DNA of 64,000 bases from Carboxylicivirga litoralis. Its GTDB lineage: Bacteria > Bacteroidota > Bacteroidia > Bacteroidales > Marinilabiliaceae. Each line of letters begins with the position of its first letter. Position 1 is the stretch's first letter. Where the stretch lies: the NCBI RefSeq assembly GCF_025499605.1, contig NZ_JAFMVC010000022.1:1-64000 (forward strand). Direction: 5' to 3'. Below the pieces are notes generated by a model, which saw only the letters and a program-made list of their open reading frames with translations, had not been told where the DNA came from and searched no databases. Below, piece by piece: positions 26,718-35,720 of this stretch. Made by a program: the position numbers and the translations under genes.

Positions 26718-28952
26718 ATGAAATGTAGAATTGGGATTGCTATGCTTTTAGCATTAGCATTGGGTGTGACAAAAACTAATGCACAATCGATGGGTAACGA
26801 CACCATTGATTACTTTAACATGTCGCTTGAAGATTTGATGAACATGGAAATTGTTGCTGTATCAAAAAAAGCCGAAAACAGCTTCGACGCGCCACTATCG
26901 TCTTCAATCATCACAAAAGAAGAAATTATTAATTCAGGAGCCACAACAATTGAAGAGGCCTTTCGCTTAGTGCCTGGATTTATTGTTCGGGAAGAAACAA
27001 ATGGCAATTACGACATTCATATTCGTGGAAATGACAACATTCCTTCAGGTAACTTCACATTCTTTACCGAAAACTCCATGTCGCTTATTATGGTGGATGG
27101 ACGTAAAGTATTTAACAACATGAATGGTGGTACTTTTTGGGAATCATTGCCCGTTAGTTTAACAGATGTCGAACGAATTGAGATTATCCGAGGAGCATCA
27201 ACAGCTTTATACGGTCCAAATGCTGTTAATGGCGTTGTTAATATCATTACAAAAAAAGCGCAGGATAAGCCTTTTTCCATTGATGGAAACCTTATGACAG
27301 GAACCGCTTCATCAACCATTGGCGATTTTGCTATCAACAACTCATTTGCAGATAACAAGTTAAAAACACGGATTAGTGCCAACTTTGAAAAACGTGATCG
27401 ACATACCGAGGATTACTATAATTGGGTGAATGGCAGCTATGTTCCATACACAGACCTGGTCTATTATATGGATGCAGATCCTACCAATCCGGCCGGCAAT
27501 ACAACATTAGGGGCCAATCATCCGACCTACGAAAATCCGGAGCTTGCCAAAGATAAGTATGGTGTGAATGCCTGGCTGTCGTATAAAGCCTCAAAGAAAG
27601 TTGATTTTAACCTTTCTGCAGGTCTGCAAAACTCAACGGCACAAACAGTGTTTATGGAAGGACTGACAACTCCTATTACATCTCGTGAATCAGAGTCCTA
27701 TTACGTTAACACCATAAGTAATATCCATGGCATAAGCTTGCAATTTTCTGGTAATTTTGGCACACAAGATGTTTATAAAGGTAGCGGCATCAGTTCTAAG
27801 TATGATTATAATAACATCGACGCCATTTTAGAATATGACTGGACACTAGGTGACCTGACTTTACGTCCCGGAGTAAGCTATCAGCGCGTTGCTTACGATG
27901 ATTCTGAATACCTGCCAACACCTGAAAGTAAGAGAGGGTTTATAAACGGTGAAGCTGTTCTTTCTAATTTTGCCTACTACCTGCGTGGTGATTATAAAGC
28001 CACTAAAAAGCTTCGATTAATTGCTGCACTGCGCATGGATCACTATAATAAGCCTAAAGATAATTATTTCACCTATCAGCTCATCGGGACTTATAAACCA
28101 AACGATAACAACTTATTACGAGCTTCATTCTCGAAAGCCAACAGAGGTCCGGTAATTGTTGATTTCTTCACCAACTATGAAGAAGGAAGTCCGACTAGTG
28201 GCCAATTTATACAATACCTTGGTAATGAGGATATGAATTTATCAACAAGTAATGTTATTGAATTGGGTTACAGAAGCCAGCTTTCAAAGCAACTTCAGAT
28301 CGATATAGAAGGATTCTACTCTACCACCGACAACTTCTCTACTTTTGAGCCGACCATCGTAGGTTCTCCAACTGATGCCAACAATCCTCTTCCGTATTTG
28401 CATTTGGCCTATAATTATCAAAATGCAAGCGTTAAGGCTACACAAACTGGTTTAACAGCATCTGTTTTTTATGCACCATCAACTAAGTTGCAATTAAAGG
28501 CATTTGGTACAGTTCAAAAAACCGAATTGGAAGACCAATCAGTTAGAGAAGTGCCAATGATGATATTACCGGAAAGTGGAATTTTTGAAAATCCTCAATA
28601 TAAATTAGTCGATCAAACACATAAACATACTCCAGGCTTCTTTGGTGGAATGACAGCTAATTACCGTCCTATTGAGAAGTTAAATGTTTTTGTTGGAATG
28701 AATTATTATTCAAAACAAACTTATACTCATGATTATGCCTTTTCTCAGTACCACTTTTTAACCGATCAGGGATCGGGTGTTGCTGAAGTAAAAGCAAACA
28801 CAACTGTGAACGCTAAAGTTTCTTATAAAATATATAAGAATAGTTCAATCTTTGTCAATGCCAGAAACCTGTTCAACTCCAAAGAACGACAATTTGGTTT
28901 TGCCGATGAAATGGCAGGATTATACCTGGTTGGATTTAACGTAAGCTTATAA
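26718..28952 (+). CDS. TonB-dependent outer-membrane receptor
   Basis: A 744-residue receptor that would import a ligand across the outer membrane using TonB energy. Signal peptide MKCRIGIAMLLALALGVTKTNA. The plug domain is at about 60-185: PLSSSIITKEEIINSGATTIEEAFRLVPG, RIEIIRGASTALYGPNAVNGVVNIITKK. A 22-strand-type barrel follows and ends in aromatic/hydrophobic GLYLVGFNVSL. It lacks the N-terminal carboxypeptidase-like domain of SusC proteins and has no SusD partner, so it resembles colicin-I/ferric or vitamin receptors rather than glycan importers. The ligand is unknown. Confidence 0.93.
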   Translation: MKCRIGIAMLLALALGVTKTNAQSMGNDTIDYFNMSLEDLMNMEIVAVSKKAENSFDAPLSSSIITKEEIINSGATTIEEAFRLVPGFIVREETNGNYDIHIRGNDNIPSGNFTFFTENSMSLIMVDGRKVFNNMNGGTFWESLPVSLTDVERIEIIRGASTALYGPNAVNGVVNIITKKAQDKPFSIDGNLMTGTASSTIGDFAINNSFADNKLKTRISANFEKRDRHTEDYYNWVNGSYVPYTDLVYYMDADPTNPAGNTTLGANHPTYENPELAKDKYGVNAWLSYKASKKVDFNLSAGLQNSTAQTVFMEGLTTPITSRESESYYVNTISNIHGISLQFSGNFGTQDVYKGSGISSKYDYNNIDAILEYDWTLGDLTLRPGVSYQRVAYDDSEYLPTPESKRGFINGEAVLSNFAYYLRGDYKATKKLRLIAALRMDHYNKPKDNYFTYQLIGTYKPNDNNLLRASFSKANRGPVIVDFFTNYEEGSPTSGQFIQYLGNEDMNLSTSNVIELGYRSQLSKQLQIDIEGFYSTTDNFSTFEPTIVGSPTDANNPLPYLHLAYNYQNASVKATQTGLTASVFYAPSTKLQLKAFGTVQKTELEDQSVREVPMMILPESGIFENPQYKLVDQTHKHTPGFFGGMTANYRPIEKLNVFVGMNYYSKQTYTHDYAFSQYHFLTDQGSGVAEVKANTTVNAKVSYKIYKNSSIFVNARNLFNSKERQFGFADEMAGLYLVGFNVSL

Positions 28953-28972
28953 AATTACGTGGCAACACAACA

Positions 28973-29001
28973 AAAGCCGGATATTAAAAATATCCGGCTT
29001 T
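28973..29001. terminator. Bidirectional terminator
   Basis: A perfect 13-bp stem, AAAGCCGGATATT with AATATCCGGCTTT around AAA, flanked by A on the left and T-rich sequence on the right. It sits between the converging receptor and kinase genes. Confidence 0.85.
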
Positions 29002-29028
29002 CGTATTTTAAGTTGTCTCTCGTATATA

Positions 29029-30126
29029 TTAAGATGAATATTTCTGAACTAAAGACTCCATCTTTTCATACTGCTCCTCCATGCTTTGCAGCAACTTTAT
29101 TTGTGCTCGTGTACGTACCAAATTATGATCGGGTGCAATAACCTTATAATAATTATCCCCATCAATGTAGTCATCAAGAAAACGAACAGCTTGTTCATAA
29201 GTCAGTAGCTTTGCACCAAAAGCCAATGTGTCTATTTCTGCAGGTGTCAGCACTTCTTTTGTTTCTTCTAAAAACCCTTTGATAAAACCTTCAAATAGAT
29301 CGATGTTCATGCTCACATTGTCCAGGTTTCTGTCATCTTCCAAACCAGTATTAGCACCATTACGGATGGCATCGCCAATATCGTAACAAACATACCCTGG
29401 CATCACGGTATCCAAATCGATCACACAAAGTATATCATCCTTTTCGTCTAACAATACATTGTTGAATTTTGTATCCTGATGAACAATGCGTTCCTGTATC
29501 AGACCTTCGCGGCCCATTTGAACTATCTTCTTATATTCTTCCGAACGCTGCATTAAGAAGTCAACTTCCTCTTTAACCTCTTTTAATCGGCCTACAGGAT
29601 CTTGCTTTACTCTCTCCTGGAAGTTAAGAATACGCATTTCAGTATTATGAAAATCGGGTAATACCGGATAAAGCGGTCCTCCAGGTAAATCAGCTAAACG
29701 GCTCTGAAATTGCCCAAAAGCCTTTCCACCAACATAGGCTTGATTAGCATTTGACAATTGATTGTAAGAACGGGCATTTTCAATAAACAAAAACATGCGC
29801 CAATAATTACCATCCTCATCTTTAAAAAATCCGTTACCATCGAAAGTATCAATAGGTGTCAATACCTGACGCTTTAAATCACTTCCTTCAATATTTTCTA
29901 ATTTCAAACGTAAATGATCCGTAACGCGTTGAATATTCTTTGTTAACTCAGGTACATTTTTAAAAATGTGATGATTAATGATTTGAAGCAGGTAATTAGG
30001 TTGATCATTTTCACTTGTTTTTACTTTGTAAGTGGTATTAATTAAACCATCACCAAAAATCTTTGCTTCACTATAGGTGCCTTCAATTTTGAATTGACCA
30101 ACAACCTGTTCGATATTAATTGCCAT
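29029..30126 (-). CDS. NahK-like N-acetylhexosamine kinase family phosphotransferase
   Basis: A 365-residue kinase of the APH/choline-kinase fold. Its sequence recalls NahK/LnpB, the N-acetylhexosamine 1-kinase of bifidobacteria: IFGDGLINTTYKV near the N-terminus, HQDTKFNNVLLDE with catalytic Asp218, VIDLDTVMPGYVCYDIGD (metal-binding Asp), and HNLVRTRAQIKLLQSME near the C-terminus. The length also agrees. The likely reaction is phosphorylation of an amino sugar at C1 in the cytoplasm. That is an inference from remembered family motifs; a generic aminoglycoside-phosphotransferase-fold kinase is the fallback. Confidence 0.75.
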   Translation of the reverse strand: MAINIEQVVGQFKIEGTYSEAKIFGDGLINTTYKVKTSENDQPNYLLQIINHHIFKNVPELTKNIQRVTDHLRLKLENIEGSDLKRQVLTPIDTFDGNGFFKDEDGNYWRMFLFIENARSYNQLSNANQAYVGGKAFGQFQSRLADLPGGPLYPVLPDFHNTEMRILNFQERVKQDPVGRLKEVKEEVDFLMQRSEEYKKIVQMGREGLIQERIVHQDTKFNNVLLDEKDDILCVIDLDTVMPGYVCYDIGDAIRNGANTGLEDDRNLDNVSMNIDLFEGFIKGFLEETKEVLTPAEIDTLAFGAKLLTYEQAVRFLDDYIDGDNYYKVIAPDHNLVRTRAQIKLLQSMEEQYEKMESLVQKYSS

Positions 30127-30269
30127 AGCTGATTATATTAAAAACTACAACAAAGTTATCATTTACTTTCTATTATCCTATATTTTATTTCTTTTTTTAA
30201 TATACGACCTTATTTTTCCTTTCGACAAAAAATATACTTAACTCAATAGAAGTTTCTAAAAGTTCAAAA

Positions 30270-31406
30270 TTAATCTTCAGAAGAGTCTTTTATTTCCTTC
30301 TCCACATCCTCGTGCAAAACAAATCGCTTGTAATAAGAAGCTAGTACAGATGTCAATGGCAGCGCTAATAACATACCTATTAAGCCCATTAAACTGCCCC
30401 AAATGGACAATGCTAAAAGCACAATGGCCGGATTCATCCCATACGCTTTACCCATAATACGAGGTACCAGAATCGTTTCCTGAATAACCTGAACAACTGC
30501 TAAAACAACCAATACTAACAATGCCACCTCCCAGAAGCTTTGATGCGATTCCATTGCTTTCAAAAGAGCTAACAATAAGGCCGGAATTAATCCAACAATC
30601 TGCAGGTAGGGAACAATGTTTAAAGCTCCAATAAACAAACCGAGTATAATGGCCATTGGTAAACCAATAATCTTAAATCCAATCGCCAAAAGAATGCCAA
30701 CAATTAATGCGATTAATCCTTGTGAACGAAAATACAAGTCCATTGAATGTGCCAAATCATCCACTATTTCAGAAGATACCTGACGGTATCGGCCAGGAAG
30801 CAACCCAAGTAAAGACTTTCGTAAATTTTGGAAATCCATCAGGATGAAGATTGTATATAGCACAACAACCAAAATACCAACCAAACCCGCTACCACCCGC
30901 ATCGAACCTGAAAAAAGATTCCAAAAACCAGGTAGTATTTTTTTAATGGTTTCGTAAATATTATCCACATTTAAATACGAAACCAAATTGGTTTCATGGA
31001 TAAGGTCTTTTATAGTCATCTCCCAATTAAATGGTAAGACATCTTTAACATCGACTGATTGCATGTAAACTCTTACTAGCTGTACCATCTTATTCATCTC
31101 CTGAATAAATGCCGGAATCAAAAAGAACATAACTGCAGTTAAGCTAGTACCAACAACCAGAACAGTTAAGATAACAGACAATCCCCGATGCCTGATTCGA
31201 ATTTTGTTTTGAACAAAATTCACCATTGGATCCAATAAGTAGGCAATAAAGATGGCAATTATAAAAGGACCTAAAACATTTTTAAGCAAGTTAACCACAT
31301 ATAGAATGGCCCCAAAAGCAAGAGCTGTTAAAATCATGCGTACCACACGATCAAATGTATATGGGCGAGGTTGTGACTGTTGCATATTTTCTAATTTTGC
31401 GACCAA
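30270..31406 (-). CDS. AI-2E family transporter (UPF0118)
   Basis: A 378-residue polytopic inner-membrane protein with about eight hydrophobic segments in the typical arrangement. There are two near the N-terminus (ILTALAFGAILYVVNLL; LGPFIIAIFIAYLLDPMV), one at about residue 65, and a C-terminal cluster. The family region GLPMAIILGLFIGALNIVPYLQIVG is present, followed by GSLMGLIGMLLALPLTSVL. Members export diverse substrates or work as Na+/H+ antiporters; the AI-2 name should not be taken literally here. Monocistronic. Confidence 0.88.
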   Translation of the reverse strand: MVAKLENMQQSQPRPYTFDRVVRMILTALAFGAILYVVNLLKNVLGPFIIAIFIAYLLDPMVNFVQNKIRIRHRGLSVILTVLVVGTSLTAVMFFLIPAFIQEMNKMVQLVRVYMQSVDVKDVLPFNWEMTIKDLIHETNLVSYLNVDNIYETIKKILPGFWNLFSGSMRVVAGLVGILVVVLYTIFILMDFQNLRKSLLGLLPGRYRQVSSEIVDDLAHSMDLYFRSQGLIALIVGILLAIGFKIIGLPMAIILGLFIGALNIVPYLQIVGLIPALLLALLKAMESHQSFWEVALLVLVVLAVVQVIQETILVPRIMGKAYGMNPAIVLLALSIWGSLMGLIGMLLALPLTSVLASYYKRFVLHEDVEKEIKDSSED

Positions 31407-31538
31407 AATAATAAAATACTAAGCAAAACCACATTTGAAGAAAATAAATAGTTCATCGCTACGTTAGTGTATAAGAGCAAAACCTCAATATTTAGTTAAT
31501 TTTTGTGAATTTTATTTGCTCAAATGTAAAAATATGTA

Positions 31539-31568
31539 TTGTTTTTTGACGTAGCTTTTGTTACTTTG
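31539..31568 (+). promoter_or_regulatory. Promoter candidate of the beta-helix gene
   Basis: TTG (31539-31541), 19-nt spacer, TTACTTTG (31561-31568), one mismatch from TAnnTTTG. The leader would be about 60 nt. Confidence 0.4.
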
Positions 31569-31635
31569 CATATAATAACCATAACTCTATCAGCCACTAA
31601 AAAACTTAGCCGATAGTAAAGACCAAAGGTAGCGC

Positions 31636-33060
31636 ATGAATAGAATTGACCGCTATATATTACTAATATTCTGCACACTAGCATTTATAGCTTGTGAGCG
31701 TGAGTTTGTATACCGAGGTGGCGAAGAAGGTCTAAGCTTCTCCACCGACACCATCATGTTTGACACTATTTTCACTTCTATTGGATCGACCACAAAGAAT
31801 TTCAGAGTTTACAACCCCTATAGCGAAGATATGTCTATCGAGTCCATTGAATTGGCAGGTGGTGAAGAAAGTGGTTTTCGCCTGAATATTAATGGGTATC
31901 CGGACAGCTATGCTGAAGAAATTCGAATCAGAGCAAAAGATAGCCTCTACATTTTTGTTGAAGTCACCATTGACCCGGTGGGCAGCAACACGCCTTTTGT
32001 AGTTACTGATTCTATTTATTTTAGAACTAAAAGCAAACTACAAACAGTACAATTAGTGGCTTATGGCCAGGACGTTGTTTTGATGAAAAAGGAGTGGTTA
32101 AAAACACAAACGCTCTCCAATGAAAAACCATATTTAATTTACGACTATTTGGTTGTTGATTCAGCAGAAACAGTAACCATAGATCCTGGTGCTAAATTAT
32201 ATTTTTACAAAGACGCAAGCATGCTTGTACTCGGCACTCTTAATGTTAATGGAACAAATGAAGAGCCAGTAATTTTTGCAGGTCATCGCCAAGAAGAATG
32301 GTATGAGGATAAACCCGGGCAATGGGGATATATCCACCTTCTGCCAGGATCAGGTGCATCAACGTTCAACAACTGTATTATTAAAAATGGCATGATGGGG
32401 ATTTTGGCCGATTCAGTCGGTCTTAATAATGCACCAATATCAATAAACAATACAAAAATTGAGCACATAAGTACCTTTGGATTATTAGCGCAAACGTCAT
32501 CGTTAAAAGTCTCAAACAGTGTATTTGGCAATTGCGGAAATAGTTCTGCGGCATTAACTGTAGGAGGAACATACGAATTTAACCAGTGTACATTTGCTAA
32601 TTATTTTGATTGGACATTCAGAAGTAATCCTGCTGTTTTTCTCAACAATTATTATGTAGATGCCAATGACAATGAACAGATTGTACCTTTGAAAGAAGCT
32701 ACTTTTAACAATTGCATCATATACGGAAACAATTACTCAGAATTAGGCTTTGACCTAAAATACAGCAATAAAGAAGCACCCGAACTGGATGCTCGTTACT
32801 TATTTAATCATGCTATAATAAAATTAGCTGACGACTTTGACCTATCTGACGAAAGTAAGTTTATTAATATTCTACAAAATGAAGACCCATCATTTATGAA
32901 TATTAGCGAATATAATTATCAACTTGACACCCTATCCACCGCTAAAGATGTAGGCAACTTTAAGCTGGCAGAACCCTTCCCTCTTGATATTCTTGGCACT
33001 AATCGTTTACAAGACGATGGCCCTGACTTGGGTGCCTACGAGCGCTATGAAAAACAATAA
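31636..33060 (+). CDS. Right-handed beta-helix lipoprotein
   Basis: A 474-residue predicted lipoprotein (LLIFCTLAFIAC, Cys20). The N-terminal part (about 25-150) is strand-rich and Ig-like (GSTTKNFRVYNPYSEDMSIESIEL). From about residue 170, short repeated strand units with Asn ladders (GTLNVNGTNEEPVIFAGH, STFNNCIIKNGMMGILADS, SVFGNCGNSSAALTVGG, ATFNNCIIYGNNY) indicate a parallel beta-helix. The C-terminus has GTNRLQDDGPDLGAYE, common in Bacteroidota surface beta-helix proteins. No polysaccharide-lyase catalytic motif was identified. The stop overlaps the next start (TAATG), so it is coupled to the EEP gene. Confidence 0.72.
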   Translation: MNRIDRYILLIFCTLAFIACEREFVYRGGEEGLSFSTDTIMFDTIFTSIGSTTKNFRVYNPYSEDMSIESIELAGGEESGFRLNINGYPDSYAEEIRIRAKDSLYIFVEVTIDPVGSNTPFVVTDSIYFRTKSKLQTVQLVAYGQDVVLMKKEWLKTQTLSNEKPYLIYDYLVVDSAETVTIDPGAKLYFYKDASMLVLGTLNVNGTNEEPVIFAGHRQEEWYEDKPGQWGYIHLLPGSGASTFNNCIIKNGMMGILADSVGLNNAPISINNTKIEHISTFGLLAQTSSLKVSNSVFGNCGNSSAALTVGGTYEFNQCTFANYFDWTFRSNPAVFLNNYYVDANDNEQIVPLKEATFNNCIIYGNNYSELGFDLKYSNKEAPELDARYLFNHAIIKLADDFDLSDESKFINILQNEDPSFMNISEYNYQLDTLSTAKDVGNFKLAEPFPLDILGTNRLQDDGPDLGAYERYEKQ

Positions 33061-34043
33061 TGCCACGACTGCTTTACATTACACTACTTCTAATTGTATT
33101 TACTGGCGAATCTCTGGCGCAAGCGGATTATGCCATCATGTTTTACAATGTTGAAAACCTATTCGATTGCGAGGATGACAGTTTGAAATTCGATGAAGAA
33201 TTTTTACCAAATGGTAACAAACACTGGTCAAACTATCGTTTATACAACAAAATAAAAGGCATCAGTAAAACCATTTTAGCCGCAAACCAATGGAATAGCC
33301 CAGCCATTATCGGGCTTTGTGAAATTGAGAATGAAAACACACTAAAGAAATTGATTTACAGCACTGGTTTATCCAACTTAGGCTACAGATATATCCACTA
33401 CGAATCTATGGATAAAAGGGGTATTGATGTCGCTTTATTATACAAAAAAGGCATCTTTAACTTGTTAAGCTCTGCTCCTATCCCTCAATCTGATTCAACC
33501 AATCATTTTTATACACGTGATGCACTTTATGTCAAGGGAGTTATTGCTACAGATACATTACATATCGTTGTTAACCATTGGCCGTCGAAACGAGGCGGTG
33601 AGCTGGCATCAGAAATTAAACGAGAAAGAGTCGCACAAGCGGTTACCATCAAAATTGACTCAATTAGAAGCAAAGAAAAGGCGCCAAAACTGGTTGTACT
33701 GGGAGATTTCAATGCCGAACTCAACGCTCCTTCAATTAAATACTTGCTAGCACACTCCAACCTTGACACTAAGCTTAAGTTGAGCAGTATTAGAACCGAT
33801 GCAATTCAAGGTTCTCACAAATACCTGGGACATTGGTCATTGATAGATCACCTATTCTTGTCGGCTGACTGGCTGAGTAACCCCGCCTATTCTTTTGACC
33901 ATAAAATAGTCAATCTCCCAAATTTACTGGAAGATGATAAAACTTACAGTGGATTGAAACCTCGCAGAACCTATGCTGGACCACGATACATTGGTGGCGT
34001 CAGTGACCACTTACCAGTTATTGTCAATATTAAGAAAAAATAA
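33060..34043 (+). CDS. Secreted endonuclease/exonuclease/phosphatase family protein
   Basis: A 327-residue exported protein (signal MPRLLYITLLLIVFTGESLAQA) with a full EEP domain: MFYNVENLFD (metal), IIGLCEIEN (catalytic Glu), RGIDVALLYK, VVLGDFNAE (Asp/Asn), WSLIDHLFLS and GVSDHLPVIV (catalytic Asp-His). Members hydrolyse phosphodiesters of nucleic acids or lipids. With a signal peptide, extracellular or periplasmic DNA or lipid is the likely substrate. Translation is coupled to the upstream beta-helix lipoprotein by a 1-nt overlap, suggesting the two act at the same place. Confidence 0.88.
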   Translation: MPRLLYITLLLIVFTGESLAQADYAIMFYNVENLFDCEDDSLKFDEEFLPNGNKHWSNYRLYNKIKGISKTILAANQWNSPAIIGLCEIENENTLKKLIYSTGLSNLGYRYIHYESMDKRGIDVALLYKKGIFNLLSSAPIPQSDSTNHFYTRDALYVKGVIATDTLHIVVNHWPSKRGGELASEIKRERVAQAVTIKIDSIRSKEKAPKLVVLGDFNAELNAPSIKYLLAHSNLDTKLKLSSIRTDAIQGSHKYLGHWSLIDHLFLSADWLSNPAYSFDHKIVNLPNLLEDDKTYSGLKPRRTYAGPRYIGGVSDHLPVIVNIKKK

Positions 34044-34142
34044 AGAAGACGAAATCAATACTTTCTGTAGTTTTATTTTTTTCTATTGCACTTTAGCAGG
34101 AATATGTTCTACTTGCCGTCAATAGTATGAAGACTGAATTTA

Positions 34143-34718
34143 ATGACTGACGAAAAACTACTTTTAAATAGGGTTGTGGATGGTGATACCGATGCCTTTC
34201 GAAAACTGGTTGAATTAAACCATAAGAAAGTCATACACATTTGTCTGTCATATACAGGAAACGCAACAGATGCTGAGGACATTGCCCAAGAGGTTTTTAT
34301 CGAAATGTATCGTTCAATTAAAAACTTCAGAAATGAATCCAGCATTTCAACTTGGCTATATCGTTTAGCGGTTAATAAATCGTTGGATTTCATCAGACAA
34401 AACAAACGCCTAAAACGAGGCAGTGGAAAAGTTAGCTCGATGGACAAGGCGGATATTGAGAAACTGAACATTACCAATAAACAGCTGGCTAGCGATACAA
34501 TTGAAGAAGAAGAACGAAAAAAGATGCTTTACATGGCTATTGACCAACTTCCGGACAGACAGAAAGAAGCGCTGCTGTTATCGCAAATAAAAGAACTGAA
34601 ACAGCAAGAAGTTGCAGACATTATGGATACTAGCATTTCTTCGGTTGAATCATTGCTGGTAAGAGGCAAACGTAAATTGAAAGAATTATTGATTAAGCAC
34701 AAAGAAGAAATTTTTTAA
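34143..34718 (+). CDS. ECF-type RNA polymerase sigma factor
   Basis: A 191-residue extracytoplasmic-function sigma factor. Region 2 is seen in DAFRKLVELNHKKVIHICLSYTGNATDAEDIAQEVFIEMYRSI with STWLYRLAVNKSLDFIRQ. Region 4 is IDQLPDRQKEALLLSQIKELKQQEVADIMDTSISSVESLLVRGKRKLKELL. The gene starts a same-strand series with an anti-sigma-like membrane protein, a CnrX/Spy-like protein and a two-domain Spy-like protein, so it probably answers an envelope or metal stress and drives this set. Confidence 0.95.
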   Translation: MTDEKLLLNRVVDGDTDAFRKLVELNHKKVIHICLSYTGNATDAEDIAQEVFIEMYRSIKNFRNESSISTWLYRLAVNKSLDFIRQNKRLKRGSGKVSSMDKADIEKLNITNKQLASDTIEEEERKKMLYMAIDQLPDRQKEALLLSQIKELKQQEVADIMDTSISSVESLLVRGKRKLKELLIKHKEEIF

Positions 34719-34763
34719 CGCAGGAATAATATTTTTTTATCGTCATATAAGTGAGTGTTAGTT

Positions 34764-35111
34764 ATGAAAGACAATGAAAAACATATAATTGATGTTGACC
34801 AGATACTTCGCCAGGTATCAGTTAACGATTACGAACCATCACCAGGCTTTGTAAATGACCTTATGTCGAGGATTGAAAACCTTGATGAAGTTAAAAAGCC
34901 CAATAGGTTTCTAAGAATAGGATTTCAGCTAGCAGCTGCATGTGCTATTCTGGTATTTATTACCAATGCATTTATTATTCTATCATCACTCGGATTTAAT
35001 AATTCAGAAACCAGTGACTGGGCGTCGGTATATGAAACAAAGAGCACTGCCAACTGGTTTGATTACGATAACGACGACACATTTTTAGCCAATAACCAAA
35101 CAAATAAATAA
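34764..35111 (+). CDS. Putative anti-sigma factor, single membrane segment
   Basis: A 115-residue protein with a cytoplasmic N-terminal half (about residues 1-50), one membrane segment near 55-75 (LAAACAILVFITNAFIILSSLGF), and a short acidic periplasmic tail. The N-terminal region resembles short anti-sigma domains only in layout; no ZAS zinc motif is seen. The position directly after the ECF sigma gene and the topology support an anti-sigma role. An upstream in-frame GTG (34755) is possible but the ATG is preferred. The next gene starts 1 nt after the stop. Confidence 0.65.
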   Translation: MKDNEKHIIDVDQILRQVSVNDYEPSPGFVNDLMSRIENLDEVKKPNRFLRIGFQLAAACAILVFITNAFIILSSLGFNNSETSDWASVYETKSTANWFDYDNDDTFLANNQTNK

Positions 35112-35112
35112 T

Positions 35113-35619
35113 ATGAAACGCCCTTGTAAAATATGCTGGATTATTCTATCCCTGTTCCTACTTGGTAATATTGTATTATTAGGCTTTTGGTGGATGGATG
35201 AGGACAGTGCTGAAAAGAAAAAAGAATTAAGCAAAGAAGAACGCCATAAAGGAATGCGTCAACACTTTATCAAAAGTGCAGGCATAGATGAAGAGCAATT
35301 TGAAGACATGTTTGCTCTTTGGAAAAAGCACGCCAAGTATATGAATTCCCTCCAGGAAAACACAGATAGTTTAAGACAAATACTGAAAAACGAAACCTTT
35401 AGTAATAATCCTGACAGTATAAGAGTTAAGGAATTATTTACAGAAATAGCTAATACCCAATTACAGATTGAGGAAGCCAATTTCTACCATTATAGAAAAA
35501 TAAGACGTATTTGCGAAACAGACGAACAACGAGAACTATTAGATAAAATGTTTCGCTCAAAGATAGTGGACAGACATCAGCAAAGGCGATATAGAGGTCA
35601 CCGAAACAGACGCAATTAA
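35113..35619 (+). CDS. CnrX/Spy-like periplasmic sensor protein
   Basis: A 168-residue protein anchored by an N-terminal segment (about residues 7-28, CWIILSLFLLGNIVLLGFWWM) with a helical periplasmic domain rich in Lys, Glu and Arg. Helical pairs joined around NPDSIRVKELFTEIANTQLQIEEANFYHYRKIRRICETDEQRELLDKMF fit the heavy-metal-resistance/Spy-CpxP fold, as in CnrX, where such a domain senses metal and controls an ECF sigma factor. The C-terminus is a basic RHQQRRYRGHRNRR tail. The basic residues and His may bind metal or nucleic acid; this is inference. Confidence 0.7.
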   Translation: MKRPCKICWIILSLFLLGNIVLLGFWWMDEDSAEKKKELSKEERHKGMRQHFIKSAGIDEEQFEDMFALWKKHAKYMNSLQENTDSLRQILKNETFSNNPDSIRVKELFTEIANTQLQIEEANFYHYRKIRRICETDEQRELLDKMFRSKIVDRHQQRRYRGHRNRRN

Positions 35620-35720
35620 ATCAATATTATAAATCTGATATAGTTTCACTTAGCATATGCGCGCTTGCTAAGAATGGGAATGTTATATCCAATTACAAAA
35701 CAACAATTAATAATAAGACC

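Noticed and set aside
21439-28952. Polysaccharide utilisation locus
   Set aside because: GH13 and a TonB-dependent receptor are near each other, but unrelated genes intervene, strands differ, there is no SusD and the receptor lacks the SusC N-terminal domain.
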